Assembly: GCF_024679245.1 (NCBI RefSeq)
Contig: NC_090172.1
Coordinates: 2,459,001-2,523,000, forward strand
Reading direction: 5' to 3'
Length of the DNA stretch: 64,000 nt
Source: Pseudorasbora parva
Taxonomy: Eukaryota; Chordata; Actinopteri; Cypriniformes; Gobionidae
In this document: in pieces, positions 46,001 to 59,328 of the stretch
How the letters are laid out: every line of letters starts with the position of its first letter
Numbering within the stretch: position 1 is the stretch's first letter
Translations under genes and position numbers: made by a program
Notes under the pieces: generated by a model
The model's database searches: none
Told to the model about the DNA's origin: nothing
What the model saw: the letters and a program-made list of their open reading frames with translations, nothing else

Positions 46001-48856
46001 CGCTCCTATGGGTCGTATTTCATGAGTTAAAATATTGTCGATAGGAGCACAACTTTAGTAAACGCTCCTATGGGTCGTGTTTCATGAGTTAAAATATTGT
46101 CGATTGGGGCACAACTTTAGTAAACGCTCCTATGGGTCGCATTTCATGAGTTAAAATATTGTCGATAGGAGCGCAACTTTAGTAAACGCTCCTATGGGTC
46201 GTATTTCATGAGTTAAACTATTGTCGATAGGAGCGCAACTTTAGTAAACGCTCCTATGGGTCGTATTTCATGAGTTAAACTATTGTCGATAGGAGCGCAA
46301 CTTTAGTAAACGCTCCTATGGGTCGTGTTTCATGAGTTAAAATATTGTCGATAGGAGCGCAACTTTAGTAAACGCTCCTATGGGTCGTGTTTCATGAGTT
46401 AAAATATCGTCGATAGGAGCACAACTTTAGTAAACGCTCCTATGGGTCGTATTTCATGAGTTAAAATATTGTCGATAGGAGCGCAACTTTAGTAAACGCT
46501 CCTATGGGTCGTATTTCATGAGTTAAAATATTGTCGATAGGAGCGCAACTTTAGTAAACGCTCCTATGGGTCGTGTTTCATGAGTTAAAATATCGTCGAT
46601 ATGAGCAAAACTTTAGTAAACGCTCCTATGGGTCGTGTTTCATGAGTTAAAATATTGTCGATATGAGCAAAACTTTAGTAAACGCTCCTATGGGTCGTAT
46701 TTCATGAGTTAAAATGTTGTCGATAGGAGCGCAACTTAAGTTAACGCTCCTATGGGTCGTGTTTCATGAGTTAAAATATTGTCGATATGAGCAAAACTTT
46801 AGTAAACGCTCCTATGGGTCGTATTTCATGAGTTAAAATATTGTCGATATGAGCAAAACTTTAGTAAACGCTCCTATGGGTCGTATTTCATGAGTTAAAC
46901 TATTGTCGATAGGAGCGCAACTTTAGTAAACGCTCCTATGGGTCGTGTTTCAAGAGTTAAAATATTGTCGATAGGAGCGCAACTTTAGTAAACGCTCCTA
47001 TGGGTCGTGTTTCATGAGTTAAAATATCGTCGATAGGAGCACAACTTTAGTAAACGTTCCTATGGGTCGTATTTCATGAGTTAAAATATTGTCGATATGA
47101 GCAAAACTTTAGTAAACGCTCCTATGGGTCGTGTTTCATGAGTTAAAATATTGTCGATATGAGCAAAACTTTAGTAAACGCTCCTATGGGTCGTGTTTCA
47201 TGAGTTAAAATATTGTCGATATGAGCAAAACTTTAGTAAACGCTCCTATGGGTCGTGTTTCATGAGTTAAAATATTGTCGATAGGAGCGCAACTTTAGTA
47301 AACGCTCCTATGGGTCGTATTTCATGAGTTAAAATATTGTCGATAGGAGCACAACTTTAGTAAACGCTCCTATGGGTCGTGTTTCATGAGTTAAAATATT
47401 GTCGATAGGAGCGCAACTTTAGTAAACGCTCCTATGGGTCGTATTTCATGAGTTAAAATATTGTCGATAGGAGCACAACTTTAGTAAACGCTCCTATGGG
47501 TCGTATTTCATGAGTTAAAATATTGTCGATAGGGGCACAACTTTAGTAAACGCTCCTATGGGTCGTATTTCATGAGTTAAAATATTGTCGATAGGAGCAC
47601 AACTTTAGTAAACGCTCCTATGGGTCGTGTTTCATGAGTTAAAATATTGTCGATAGGAGCACAACTTTAGTAAACGCTCCTATGGGTCGTATTTCATGAG
47701 TTAAAATATTGTCGATAGGGGCACAACTTTAGTAAATGCTCCTATGGGTCGTATTTCATGAGTTAAAATATTGTCGATAGGAGCACAACTTTAGTAAACG
47801 CTCCTATGGGTCGTGTTTTATGAGTTAAAATATTGTCGATAGGAGCACAACTTTAGTAAACGCTCCTATGGGTCGCATTTCATGAGTTAAAATATTGTCG
47901 ATAGGGGCACAACTTTAGTAAACGCTCCTATGGGTCGTGTTTCATGAGTTAAAATATTGTCGATAGGAGCACAACTTTAGTAAACGCTCCTATGGGTCGT
48001 ATTTCATGAGTTAAAATATTGTCGATAGGAGCACAACTTTAGTAAACGCTCTTATGGGTCGCATTTCATGAGTTAAAATATTGTCGATAGCAGCACAACT
48101 TTAGTAAACGCTCCTATGGGTCGTGTTTCATGAGTTAAAATATTGTCGATAGGAGCACAACTCTAGTAAACGCTCCTATGGGTCGTATTTCATGAGTTAA
48201 AATATTGTCGATAGGAGCACAACTTTAGTAAATGCTCCTATGGGTCGTGTTTCATGAGTTAAAATATTGTCGATAGGAGCACAACTTTAGTAAACGCTCC
48301 TATGGGTCGTATTTCATGAGTTAAAATATTGTCGATAGGAGCACAACTTTAGTAAACGCTCTTATGGGTCGCATTTCATGAGTTAAAATATTGTCGATAG
48401 GAGCACAACTTTAGTAAACGCTCCTATGGGTCGTATTTCATGAGTTAAAATATTGTCGATAGGGGCACAACTTTAGTAAACGCTCCTATGGGTCGTATTT
48501 CATGAGTTAAAATATTGTCGATAGGAGCACAACTTTAGTAAACGCTCCTATGGGTCGTGTTTTATGAGTTAAAATATTGTCGATAGGAGCACAACTTTAG
48601 TAAACGCTCCTATGGGTCGCATTTCATGAGTTAAAATATTGTCGATAGGAGCACAACTTTAGTAAACGCTCCTATGGGTCGTATTTCATGAGTTAAAATA
48701 TTGTCGATAGGAGCACAACTTTAGTAAACGCTCCTATGGGTCGTATTTCATGAGTTAAAATATTGTCGATAGGAGCACAACTTTAGTAAACGCTCCTATG
48801 GGTCGTATTTCATGAGTTAAAATATTGTCGATAGGAGCACAACTTTAGTAAACGCT
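40086..48856. repeat. 62-bp satellite-like array, about 141 units
   Basis: The unit is GATAGGAGCACAACTTTAGT, AAACGCTCCTATGGGTCGTA, TTTCATGAGTTAAAATATTG, TC (62 bp). Recurrent variants: GCGCAACTTAAGTTAATGCTCATAT, ATATGAGCAAAAC, GTGTTTCATGAG, ATCGTCGAT. Blocks of variants recur at multiples of 62 bp (for example GGATAGGAACACAACTTC at about 41271 and 42883; GTGTTTCAAGAGTT at 45271 and 46945). Each unit has inverted arms ATAGGAGC and GCTCCTAT around a 15-base loop. The right end (47.3-48.8 kb) is the most uniform. No open frame crosses it, since 62 is not a multiple of three and stops occur. Confidence 0.98.
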
Positions 48857-49749
<893 letters not shown>

Positions 49750-50110
49750 TTAATTTTTTATCAACATAGATTTGATTTGAGTAATTTCCAGGTCTGGAAA
49801 ATGTATGGAAAAAAGAAAGCAGAGTATAAAAATATATGTGCATTTTTGCCCCTATTTAGTGTTCTATAATAGAAAATTAAAAATTGAATGAAAATAAAAC
49901 TGTGTTTTATTGGCAGATGTTTAACCACTCTGCGGACCCCATACAGGTACATATCGTCATGTATATACTTTCCATTTTAAATGTCTGTGGAGGAGCTCTG
50001 ACCTCATATGTGGCACCATTTGAAAGCTTAGAGTCTCTTCTTTCTGGAGATATGCATCACTTTGACATTTGTTTTACACAAAGTAATGTATTTACACTAA
50101 ATTACTCTGG
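49750..50110. other. AT-rich, no gene
   Basis: No coding signal. It may be the outer part of the foldback element that follows. Confidence 0.4.
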
Positions 50111-50836
50111 TGCCATTTCCGCCAGGATTTGGCCGACCCAAATTGAAAAGCCTCCCATACACACATACAGTGGTCTAGGTTCAAAATGTTGGTGTCATTT
50201 TACAGGAAACCCTTTAAAGTTACATAAAACACTGCTAAAAGTGATAAACATGTGTTGTCTGCTGTACACCCACCCCCCAACCCCCGTCAAAGCTTTTTGA
50301 TTTTTTGTTATAAATTCATTTTTGAAAGTGTGTAACTCAGGCCCTGTGTGCTCTAGGACCCTGCAGACACTTTGGGCTGCTTCCAGCATATTACATTAAT
50401 TTAACGGCACTGGGATATTACATTTATATCACTGTATATGGTGGTGGGAGGGGGTGTGGGGTCAACCCTTCAGACCCATTTGAGTAAATCTGGCATTCAA
50501 CATGACGCAGACAAACTTCTTTTATCCACTATTTTTTGTAATTTAGTGGAAGCAGCCAGATCTGTCTGCAGGGTCCTAGAGCACACAGGGCCTGAGTTAC
50601 ACACTTTCAAAAATGAATTTATAACCAAAAAATAATAATAATCAAAAAGCGCCTATGTTTTTGGGGGGTTATTACAGCTTAGACAACATATACTTACATG
50701 TTTTTACTTTTAGCAGTGTTTTATGTAACTTTAAAGGGTTTCCTGTCAAATGACACCAACATTTTGAACCTAGACCACTGTATGTGTGTATGGGAGGCTT
50801 TTCAATCTGGGTCGGCCAAATCCAGTCGGAAATCCC
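50111..50836. mobile_element. Foldback element with about 280-bp arms
   Basis: CAGGATTTGGCCGACCCAAA, TTGAAAAGCCTCCCATACAC and TGCTCTAGGACCCTGCAGAC in the left arm (50111-50395) recur inverted in the right arm (50530-50836). The same peptide-like string occurs on opposite strands, so the two small frames are artefacts. No gene inside. Confidence 0.85.
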
Positions 50837-51139
50837 AAAAAATGATCGCAGATCTTAAGAGGTTAATGACTCTTTAATGTTCGTCAAGCACGACTGAATG
50901 AATTCAAGGTGCAGTTTTTCATTAGGCAAAAATGCATGTTATAATGGATTTCTTCTCAGGATAGTCTCACGAGCCTCTAAAGGGACCTTTGATAAGAAAT
51001 AAGAAATATGCAGACTTTCGTGTACGCACGAGAAACCATTAACCAGCATAACACCATTAAACCATTTGCCATCCCATTTTTGCAGTATGGTCTCATGGCT
51101 GTCAAAGAGAAATGCGTTAAAGCAAACCTATGACGTACT

Positions 51140-51800
51140 GTCCTAACGAAATCCACATTTTTAACACTTTTACTTGGACTTGAAATAGGACACTGCACAC
51201 AGCCGTATTGCTCAATCAGCCCTTTTTGTGCCATGGTTTAACTACCACCTCATAAGATGCATTAAATTAGACATAAGGCCTTGATTTTAGAAGTACTACC
51301 CTAACGAAAGCCAAATTTTGAACTCTTTTTCACAGTACCAGAATTTTTTACAGACCCTTAAACTTGGCAAATAGGACAATGCACACAGCCGTATTGTGCC
51401 ATCAGCCCATGTTGTGCCATGGTTTATCTGTCGCCACAGAGGATTCGTTAAATTGGGCATTAGTCCTTGATATAAGAGGGACTACCCTAACGAAAGCCAA
51501 ATATTGAAGTACCAGTACCAGTATTTAATACTGGTACTGGTACTTCAATATTTAGCTGCAATATTTAATACTGGTACTGGTACTTCAATATTTGGCTTTC
51601 GTTAGGGTAGTCCCTCTTATATCAAGGACTAATGCCCAATTGAATGAATCCTCTGTGGACAGTATTCCTGTACCAGTACCAGTATTTTTTAATAGACCCT
51701 TGAACCTGGCAAATAGGACAATGCACACAGCCAAATCGTGCCATCAGCCCATTTGTTGTTGTGGTTTCTCTGACATTAGGTCATGATGACTACCCTAACG
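51140..51800. repeat. Direct and inverted copies of a CCCTAACGAAAGCCA unit
   Basis: CCTAACGAAATCCACATTTT (51142), ACTACCCTAACGAAAGCCAA (about 51295 and 51480) and a further copy near 51788 are direct repeats, with shared ATAGGACAATGCACACAGCC. An inverted copy lies at about 51586-51640. Around 51500-51552 is a near-perfect palindrome with 26-bp arms. No gene. Confidence 0.88.
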
Positions 51801-52426
51801 AAAGCCACATTTTGAGCAAACAGATCTCTATTAATTCATTTGCATCTATGCTCTTATTTTCTTCATAGGCTCTTATTCACCTGTTTGTGCTTGAAGTCTT
51901 CGATGCAGACAGCATTTTAATCTTTGTCTTGCATAAATTACATTCTTCACTTTCTGTAAAAGTTTGCTCTGGCTGGTTAACAGCTCTGAACTCTCATTGG
52001 TCCATTTTGATGATGTAATAGCTTGGTGTGGCTCTGAGGCTCCGCCTTCTTTTAGATGTAAATAATGTATTCTGTCCAGTCTGTCGAAGTCAGACGCGAG
52101 TAAAAATATGAACATACTGGAACAACGCTTTATAGTAGATCCTGAAGCTAAATCTAATTGAAAGAGACTTTGACAGGTTTTTTCGGGCTGCAAAAGCAAA
52201 AGCATAATACATTCAGGGCGTGACATTAACCTCTTTTGCTCGCATTGCCACTCACCTTTTACACTGGCTACAATTTTGACATTGATACCTTGGGGGAAAA
52301 ATGCCATATAGATATATTTTTAATATTATCTAGTAATTTGTCAGCAGGTTTATAAGCCTACCTTACACTCACCAAGACTGGCATTTTAACATTATTTTGA
52401 GCGTATTTGACTGTTTAAACTCAATA
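51801..52426. other. No recognisable gene
   Basis: A 144-codon minus frame (51873-52307) has no recognisable motif and is probably chance. Confidence 0.45.
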
Positions 52427-52786
52427 CACTGCAAAAAATGCTTTTCTTACTCAGTATTTTTGTCTCATTTCTAGTCCAAACATCTAAACATTCTTAAAAC
52501 AAGAAGTATTTACTAGACAAGCAAAAGTAATTGTCTTGTTTTGGGGAAAATGACTCAAAATGAAGAGAGTTTTTGCTTAAAATAAGATCAATAATCTTAA
52601 TTCAAACAGAAAACAAGATTATTTTGCTCACCCCATTGGGTAAAAACTCTTCACTTTGAGTTATTTTTTCCTCAAAACAAGACAATATTTTTTTACGTGT
52701 CTAGTAAATGTTTCTTAATGTAAGAATTTTTAGATATTTGGACTTGAAACAAGACAAAAATACTAAATAAGAAACTTTTTGCAGTG
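52427..52786. repeat. CACTGCAAAAAATGC MITE, copy 2
   Basis: Starts CACTGCAAAAAATGCTTTTC, ends CTTTTTGCAGTG, flanked by TA (52425-52426, 52787-52788). Close relative of 31888-32277. Confidence 0.92.
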
Positions 52787-53868
52787 TAAGCAGCGACAAT
52801 TGTATTTTAAAAAGGTCATATAACATTTGATTTGTTTAATATGTTAGGCAACTACACGATTCAGATACCATTTGTGTTATTTCTATACGTACAACAGTTT
52901 TATCAACACATGTTAATGGTTAATGGTAAGTATGGGGACAAAACCCAACAGGTTAAGGAAACTCAAAATGTTTGATCATTAATTGGAATAAGTTCACAGT
53001 GCTCACACTTAAATGGTTTGAGTTCACAAAAAGAGAACATTTCTTAATATTCAATTAAACTATACATACAGTTGAATACTTTGTATAGATGAAACATTTA
53101 AGGGCAAATTAGAAAATAGCTGTCACTGTAACTGTACTGAAATGTACAATATTGTATATTTATGCACAAAGTTTTCTTCAACAAGTTGCATTTTAAAACA
53201 ATAATTGCTAGATGTTTGAATATGCTCATATGCACATTGTCGTTTTTGTTTTGTTTTTTTGAGCATGTGCATGGAGTGGGTGCGTCTTTATTTTTTTATT
53301 TGCCTCATTAAAAGGTTTTCAGGTCAGGGAGTCTCTTCTGGTTCGATCTCCTTTGCCTAAACCGGTTCCTTCCGGCCCATGGTGAAATAAAATCAATTAC
53401 ACTCCTCAATTAGCTTGACTTTGCATCCAGTCTCATAACTACAATCAATACTGAAATAGAAAATGAAGGCATTTTATGAAAATTGATTTGTGAGTGGGCT
53501 TTCAATATTACACTGCAGAAACGTGAGTAGATGTTTGCATAGAATAAAATAGATATGCTCAGCACAGATTAAATGAGGCCGTCTTCTGACAAAGCCCTGA
53601 GAGGAACGAGTACAGGAGCAGAAACTAACCTTTATGTCATTACAAAAATTAATTTATGACTGAATTAATGAATTATTCTTGTCATGCTGCCTGCTGGTGG
53701 CAATCATTTCTGCAAGGGTTCTCTAAATGAATAGGAACAGATAAAGCACATGCCCGGCTTTAAAAGGCATGTAAATGTTTTAAATTATACCGAAAATACT
53801 TCAACATCCTTAAAACCAGACAAAGTTACCTGAGAAGCCAAAATGATGGAAAATATGATCATTTAGTA
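52787..53868. other. AT-rich, no gene
   Basis: No open frame of note and no repeat family that I recognise in about 1.1 kb. Confidence 0.45.
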
Positions 53869-54255
53869 CACTGTAAAAATGTGGTTGTTTTTTGTTGGTT
53901 TAACTTTAAAAAGTAAGTAACCTGGTTGCCTTAAAATTTTGAGTTTATTGAAATTAAAAATTTGAGTTGATACAATGAAGGAAATTGGTTTAATAAATAG
54001 AAACTCAAAATATTATTGTATCTGAACCACATAAAAAATGTGATAAATCATGAAAATAGCACAATTTGGCTGCGTCATCACAAATAAAACACACACACTA
54101 ACCCAATATGCTTATAAAATCTTTTAATAATATTTGAACTAAAGGTTGTCGAATCTCAAAAAAATATTCATTGTATTAACTCAACATTTTAATTTCAATG
54201 AACTCAACATTTTAGGCAACCAGGTAACTTTTTTTCTAAATATTTTTTTACAGTG
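53869..54255. repeat. CACTGTAAAAAA MITE, copy 2, inverted
   Basis: Starts CACTGTAAAAATGTGGTTG, ends TTTTTTTACAGTG, flanked by TA (53867-53868, 54256-54257). Inverted relative to 36238-36612 and shares its interior. Confidence 0.92.
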
Positions 54256-54769
54256 TATTATTGGTATATTAGTTTTGTTTAATTTTTGTACTGTCAAATA
54301 TTTTCTTATCCAGATATTTAAAAGGGTCATATGATGCTTTTTTAATGTTTTCCTTTTCCTTTAGTGTGTGTTGCATTTTCACAATGTGACTCGGCTCAAA
54401 CTGATGCAGTAAAACTGCCTACATTATTAACTCTCTGTGTTTTTAATTGCTTTAGAAGCCTTGGAAGCTGAACCTTGTGATTATAGTAAGGGGTGTTACC
54501 TTTCCAACACCTGCTTAAGGTGCTCGGCCAATCAGAGCACTCAGTGCTTTTGGGGGTGGGGCTTCATAGAAAACCAAACTCAATCAGTGCGTTTCAGACA
54601 GACTGGGAATAGAGGTGCTGCAATTCGCAGTATATTTTTTAACACTAAAACTGTCAAACTATGCGATTATACCCCACCAAAAAAAACCCTAAATAATAAA
54701 CTTTTAAAATACTATTATGTGATTTAGACTTCTCTACAAAAAACGCCTGCCCTCTTAAACAGAAAGTCA
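54256..54769. other. Fragment of a dispersed fish repeat, no gene
   Basis: AAAAGGGTCATATGATGCTT and TGTTTTCCTTTTCCTTTAG followed by CGGCCAATCAGAGCACTCAG and GGGTGGGGCTTCATAGAAA are of a dispersed type known in fish. The 96-codon frame across it is not supported. Confidence 0.5.
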
Positions 54770-56035
54770 TAACAGCAGCAGCAGTTATTGTTATTGCTGC
54801 TGCTGCTATTAATGTGCTGCTGTTATTGCTGCTGCTGCTGTTATTGCTTCTGCTGTTATTGCTGCTGCTGCTGTTATTGCTGCTGCTGCTATTAATGTGC
54901 TGCTGTTATTGCTGCTGCTGCTATTAATGTGCTGCTGTTATTGCTGCTGCTGCTAATAATGTGCTGCTGTTATTGCTGCTGCTGTTATTGCTGCTGCTGC
55001 TATTAATGTGCTGCTGTTATTGCTGCTGCTGCTATTAATGTGCTGCTGTTATTGCTGCTGCTGCTATTAATGTGCTGCTGTTATTGCTGCTGCTGCTATT
55101 AATGTGCTGTTGTTATTGCTGCTGCTGTTGTTATTGCTGCTGTTATTGCTTCTGCTGTTATTGCTGCTGCTGTTATTGCTACTGCTGCTGTTATTGCTGC
55201 TGCTGCTGCTGTTATTGCTGCTGCTGTTGTTATTGCTGCTGCTGTTGTTATTGCTGCTGCTGCTGTTATTGCTGCTTCTGTTATTGCTTCTGCTGTTATT
55301 GCTGCTGCTGCTGTTATTGCTGCTGCTGCTGCTGTTATTGCTGCTGCTGCTGTTATTGCTGCTGCTACTGTTATAGCCACTGCTGCTGTTATTGCTGCTG
55401 CTGCCGTTATTGCTGCTGTTATTGCTGCTGCTGCTGTAATTGCTGCTGTTATTGCTGCTGCTGCTGTTATTGCTGCTGTTATTGCTGCTGCTGCTGTTAT
55501 TGCTGCTGCTATTGCTGCTGCTGCTGTTATTGCTGCTGCTACTGTTATAGCCGCTGCTGCTGTTATTGCTGCTGCTTCTGTTATTGTCGCTGCTGCTGTT
55601 ATTTCTGTTGCTGCTGTTATTGCTGCTGCTTCTGCTGTTATTGCTACTGCTGCTGTTATTGCTACTGCTGCTGTTATTGCTGCTGCTGTCATTGCTGCTC
55701 ATGCTGTTATTGCTGCTGCTGCTGATTATTGGTGCTGCTGCTGCAATTGCTGCTAGTGATGATTATTGCTGCTGCTACTGCTGCTGGTGATTATAGCTGA
55801 TGATGATTATTGCTGCTGCTGATCATGATTATTGCTGCTGCTGATCATGATGATTATTGTTGCTGGTGGTGATTATAGCTGATGATGATTATTGCTGCTG
55901 CTGATCATGATGATTATTGTTGGTGGTGGTGGTGATTATAGCTGATGATGAATATTTCTGATGCTGCTATTATTGCTGCTGCTGATTATTTCTGCTGCTG
56001 CTGATGGTTATTACTGCTGCTGTTATTATATAGAC
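54770..56035. repeat. CTG/CAG-rich imperfect array, left block
   Basis: Built from CTGCTGCTGTTATTG-like units with 6- to 15-bp variation, degrading to GATGATGATTATTGCTGCTG at the right end. Open frames appear in several phases on both strands (Leu, Cys/Tyr, Ser/Asn, Ala/Ile runs), the signature of low-complexity DNA, not of a gene. Confidence 0.95.
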
Positions 56036-56769
56036 ACCACCTCTTATGTGTCCATGTTAAGAGCTTACCACCTCCTGCCCAGTGGCCCTGTCTGTGAGGC
56101 AAGACGAGCGCTTGGCTTGTGGGATTCACGACCGTCCCTCTTCTGGCTGTTTGGTTATCAGGCTCCTTCCAGCCATGCTGCGCAGTGTTGCTAAGCACAG
56201 GCTGTGTTTGTTTCACTTATCCATGGGCTGTGTGCCCCGAGTCAAGCCTGGTGTGAAGAAGCTTGATAAAAACAACAGCCAGTCAGACTGCAGCCAACCA
56301 GGCCCAGTGCCAGAGGAATCTGAGTACCCTTCACACTAACAGATAGGGCACAGCGCTCTCACACACATGCCATCACTGTCTGAATACTCTTACAGCACGA
56401 GCACTGCACAAATCCCTTAACGATTGCTTCGACCGGAGGTCAGTTTAGAAAGAAAGAACTTATCAACTTGCTGAAATCACTTTAATGCACAGCCTCATCA
56501 ATCCTGGGCTGATCAATCTTGAAGTATCAACACCCTCAATATTGATGTTGTATCAACAGGATCAATATTTGTTTGCTTAAAAATACAGATTCTAAGTGTT
56601 TTAAATTGCATTATTAATTATACATGAAAATATAAGCTTTTAAGTGATATATATCAGTAGTAAATGACAGACCAAGACGTTTAATGCTAATAATGGGTGT
56701 TTTATATACTTAATCTAAGTTAATAACAAACAATGTTCTGTTTAATAGAGTTCTGTCAAAACATCTTAT
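56036..56769. other. Non-repetitive spacer between the CTG arrays
   Basis: About 730 bp of balanced sequence. An 85-codon frame (56082-56339) has no recognisable motif. Beyond 56450 it is AT-rich. Confidence 0.45.
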
Positions 56770-58165
56770 ATATGCTGTTATTGCTGCTGTTGCTGCTGCT
56801 GCTGCCGTTATTGCTGCAGCTATTACTTCTGCTGCTGCTGTTATTGCTGCTGTTATTGCTGCTGCTGCTGTTATTACTGCTGCTGCTGCTGTTATTGCTG
56901 CTGTTATTACTGCTGCTGCTGCTGTTATTGCTGCTGCTGCTGTTATTAATGCTGCTGCTGCTGTTATTGCTGCTGTTATTGCTGCTGCTGCTGCTGTCAT
57001 TGCTGCTGCTGCTGCTGTTATTGCTGCTGTTATTACTGCTGCTGCTGCTGTTATTGCTGCTGCTGCTGTTATTAATGCTGCTGCTGCTGCTGCTGTTATT
57101 GCTGCTGTTATTACTGCTGCTGCTGCTGTCATTGCTGCTGCTGCTGTTATTACTGCTGCTGCTGCTGTTATTGCTGCTGCTGCTGTAATTGCTGCTGCTG
57201 TTATTACTGCTGCTGCTGTTATTGCTTCTGCTGTTATTGCTGCTGCTGCTGCTGTAATTGCTGCTGCTGTTATTACTGCTGCTGCTGTTATTGCTTCTGC
57301 TGTTATTGCTGCTGCTGCTGCTGCTGTAATTGCTGCTGCTGTTATTACTGCTGCTGCTGTTATTGCTTCTGCTGTTATTGCTTCTGCTGTTATTGCTACT
57401 GCTGCTGTTATTGCTGGTGCTGCTGTTATTACTGTTGCTGCTGTTATTGCTTTGCTACTGCTGCTGTTATTGCTGCGGCTGCTGTTATTGCTACTGCTGT
57501 TATTACTGCTGCTATTGCTGCTGCTGCTGTTATTGCTGCTGTTATTGATGCTGCTGTTATTGCTTCTGCTGTTATTGCTGCTGCTGCTGTTATTGCTGTT
57601 GCTGTTATTGCTTATGCTGTTGTTGTTGCTGTTGCTGTTATTGCTGCTGCTGCTGTTATTGCTGCTACTGCTGTTATTACTGCTGTTGCTGTTATTGCTG
57701 CTGCTGCTGTTATTGCTGTTGCTGCTGCTGCTGCTATTGCTGCTGTTGCTGTTATTGCTGCTGCTGCTGTTTTTACAGCTGCTGTGGTTATTGCTGTTGC
57801 TGCTGCTGCTGCTATTGCTGCTGTTGCTGTTATTGCTGCTGCTGCTGTTTTTACAGCTGCTGTGGTTATTGCCACTGCTGCTGTTATTGCCGCTGCTGTT
57901 GTTATTGCTGCTGCTGCTATTGCTGCTACTGCTGTCATTGCTTCTATTGTTATTGCTGCTGCTGCTGTTATTGCTGATACTGCTGTCATTGCTTCTGTTA
58001 TTGCTGCTGCTGTTATTGCTGCTTCTGTTATTGCTGCTTCTGTTATTGCTGCTGCTGTTATTGCTGCTTCTGTTATTGCTGCTGCTGTTATTGCTGCTGT
58101 TCTTTTTGCTAAGGCTGCTGTCATTGTTGGTTGTTGCTTCTTGTGCTGTTATTGCTGTTGCAGAG
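56770..58165. repeat. CTG/CAG-rich imperfect array, right block
   Basis: The same CTGCTGCTGTTATTG-like text, with larger duplicated blocks, for example CTGCTGCTGTTTTTACAGCT at about 57761 and 57840. A 511-codon minus-strand frame crosses it, composed of Ala/Ile/Thr and Ser/Asn runs; it is a repeat artefact. Confidence 0.95.
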
Positions 58166-58274
58166 CAAGTATGGGACTTGTTGCTGCCAATAAATATACA
58201 ACACGTTGCTGTGAGTAAGACCTGCTGTACTGTATAATATGGCATACATGAATTACCCGTAGCAGATCTATTCA

Positions 58275-58555
58275 GGTGAATGGTAAATGGTAAATGGACT
58301 GCATTTATATAGCGCTTTCAACAGACCCTATGGCCATCCAAAGCGCTTTACATATCGCCTCACATTCACCCATTCATACACCGACGGCGATGTCAGCCAT
58401 GTAAGGCACCATCCAGCTCGTCGGGAGCAGCTGGGGTTAGGTGTCTTGCTCATGGACACCTCGACACTTGGTCAGATGGAACCGGGGATCGAACCACCAA
58501 CCTTCTGGTTTGTAGACAATCTACATGAACCACTGAGCCACTGCCGCCCAGGTGA
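58275..58555 (-). repeat. tRNA-derived SINE
   Basis: On the minus strand GGCGGCAGTGGCTCAGTGG (A box) and GGTTCGATCCC (B box) form a polymerase III promoter, followed by a body ending in AAAGCGCTATATAAATGCAG. This SINE type is common in zebrafish. 58166-58274, before it, has nothing. Confidence 0.85.
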
Positions 58556-58764
58556 AGCTGGGGAAGGTGGGGAGTTTCAGAAAGCCCTGTAACTACTACA
58601 GCAAAGGCTGACCAAGCATTTGAAGGTTGAGCATTCAAGCTGATTGGCTATTGATACAGCAGGAACCAATCAGGTGTGCCCTATAGAGAATAATGGGATT
58701 GCAAGCAGGTTGAGTTAAAAACTTATCAATCTGCGCCACCTAGTTTTATTTCAGTTTTATTACT

Positions 58765-59020
58765 TCATGTCATTACAGATCTCTGTGGATTTCTTTCTTC
58801 TGCTGAACACAAAAGAAGTTTGTTGGGAGTTTCGATTCCTATTGACTTATATTTACACAATTCAATGAAAGTCAATAGGAACTAAAACTGTTAAGATACC
58901 AACATTCTTCAAAAGCTCTTATTTTGCATTTCATAGAAGTAAGATTGTCATACAGATTTGGAACAACATGAGCGTGAGTTAATGACAGAATGTTTATTTT
59001 TGGGTGGACAATCCCTTTTA
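58765..59020. repeat. AAAGGGATAGTTCACC MITE, copy 2, diverged
   Basis: TTTCTTTCTTCTGCTGAACA, GAACACAAAAGAAG, TCAATAGGAACTAAAACTG and GGTGGACAATCCCTTTTA fit this family. 58556-58764 and 59021-59188 on either side show no gene. Confidence 0.75.
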
Positions 59021-59185
59021 CTGATATAAACTGCAGACTTACATGCAATTGATGTGCAGTCATAGTGTGTGCTTCTGATATGTGTTTTATAAAGAGTGAT
59101 GCATAACGGTCTTTATCTAGAATTGCCAATTAACTATTTTTCTGTTCCTTGCAACATGAGCTCTCTACCCCTATAACCTCTGCAT

Positions 59186-59328
<143 letters not shown>

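Noticed and set aside
40086..48856. CRISPR-like array, because of very regular repeats
   Set aside because: The 62-bp units are contiguous with no unique spacers, and the surrounding DNA is vertebrate.
50195..50635. Paired frames with a shared SVCRVLEHTGPELHTF string
   Set aside because: Again the inverted arms of a foldback element.
51873..52307. 144-codon minus-strand frame
   Set aside because: No recognisable motif or context; probably open by chance.
55067..55725. Poly-Leu, Cys/Tyr and Ser/Asn frames
   Set aside because: Same reason: different readings of one trinucleotide-like array.
56710..58245. 511-codon minus-strand Ala/Ile/Ser/Asn frame
   Set aside because: It is low-complexity CTG/CAG repeat read in frame; other phases and the other strand are equally open.
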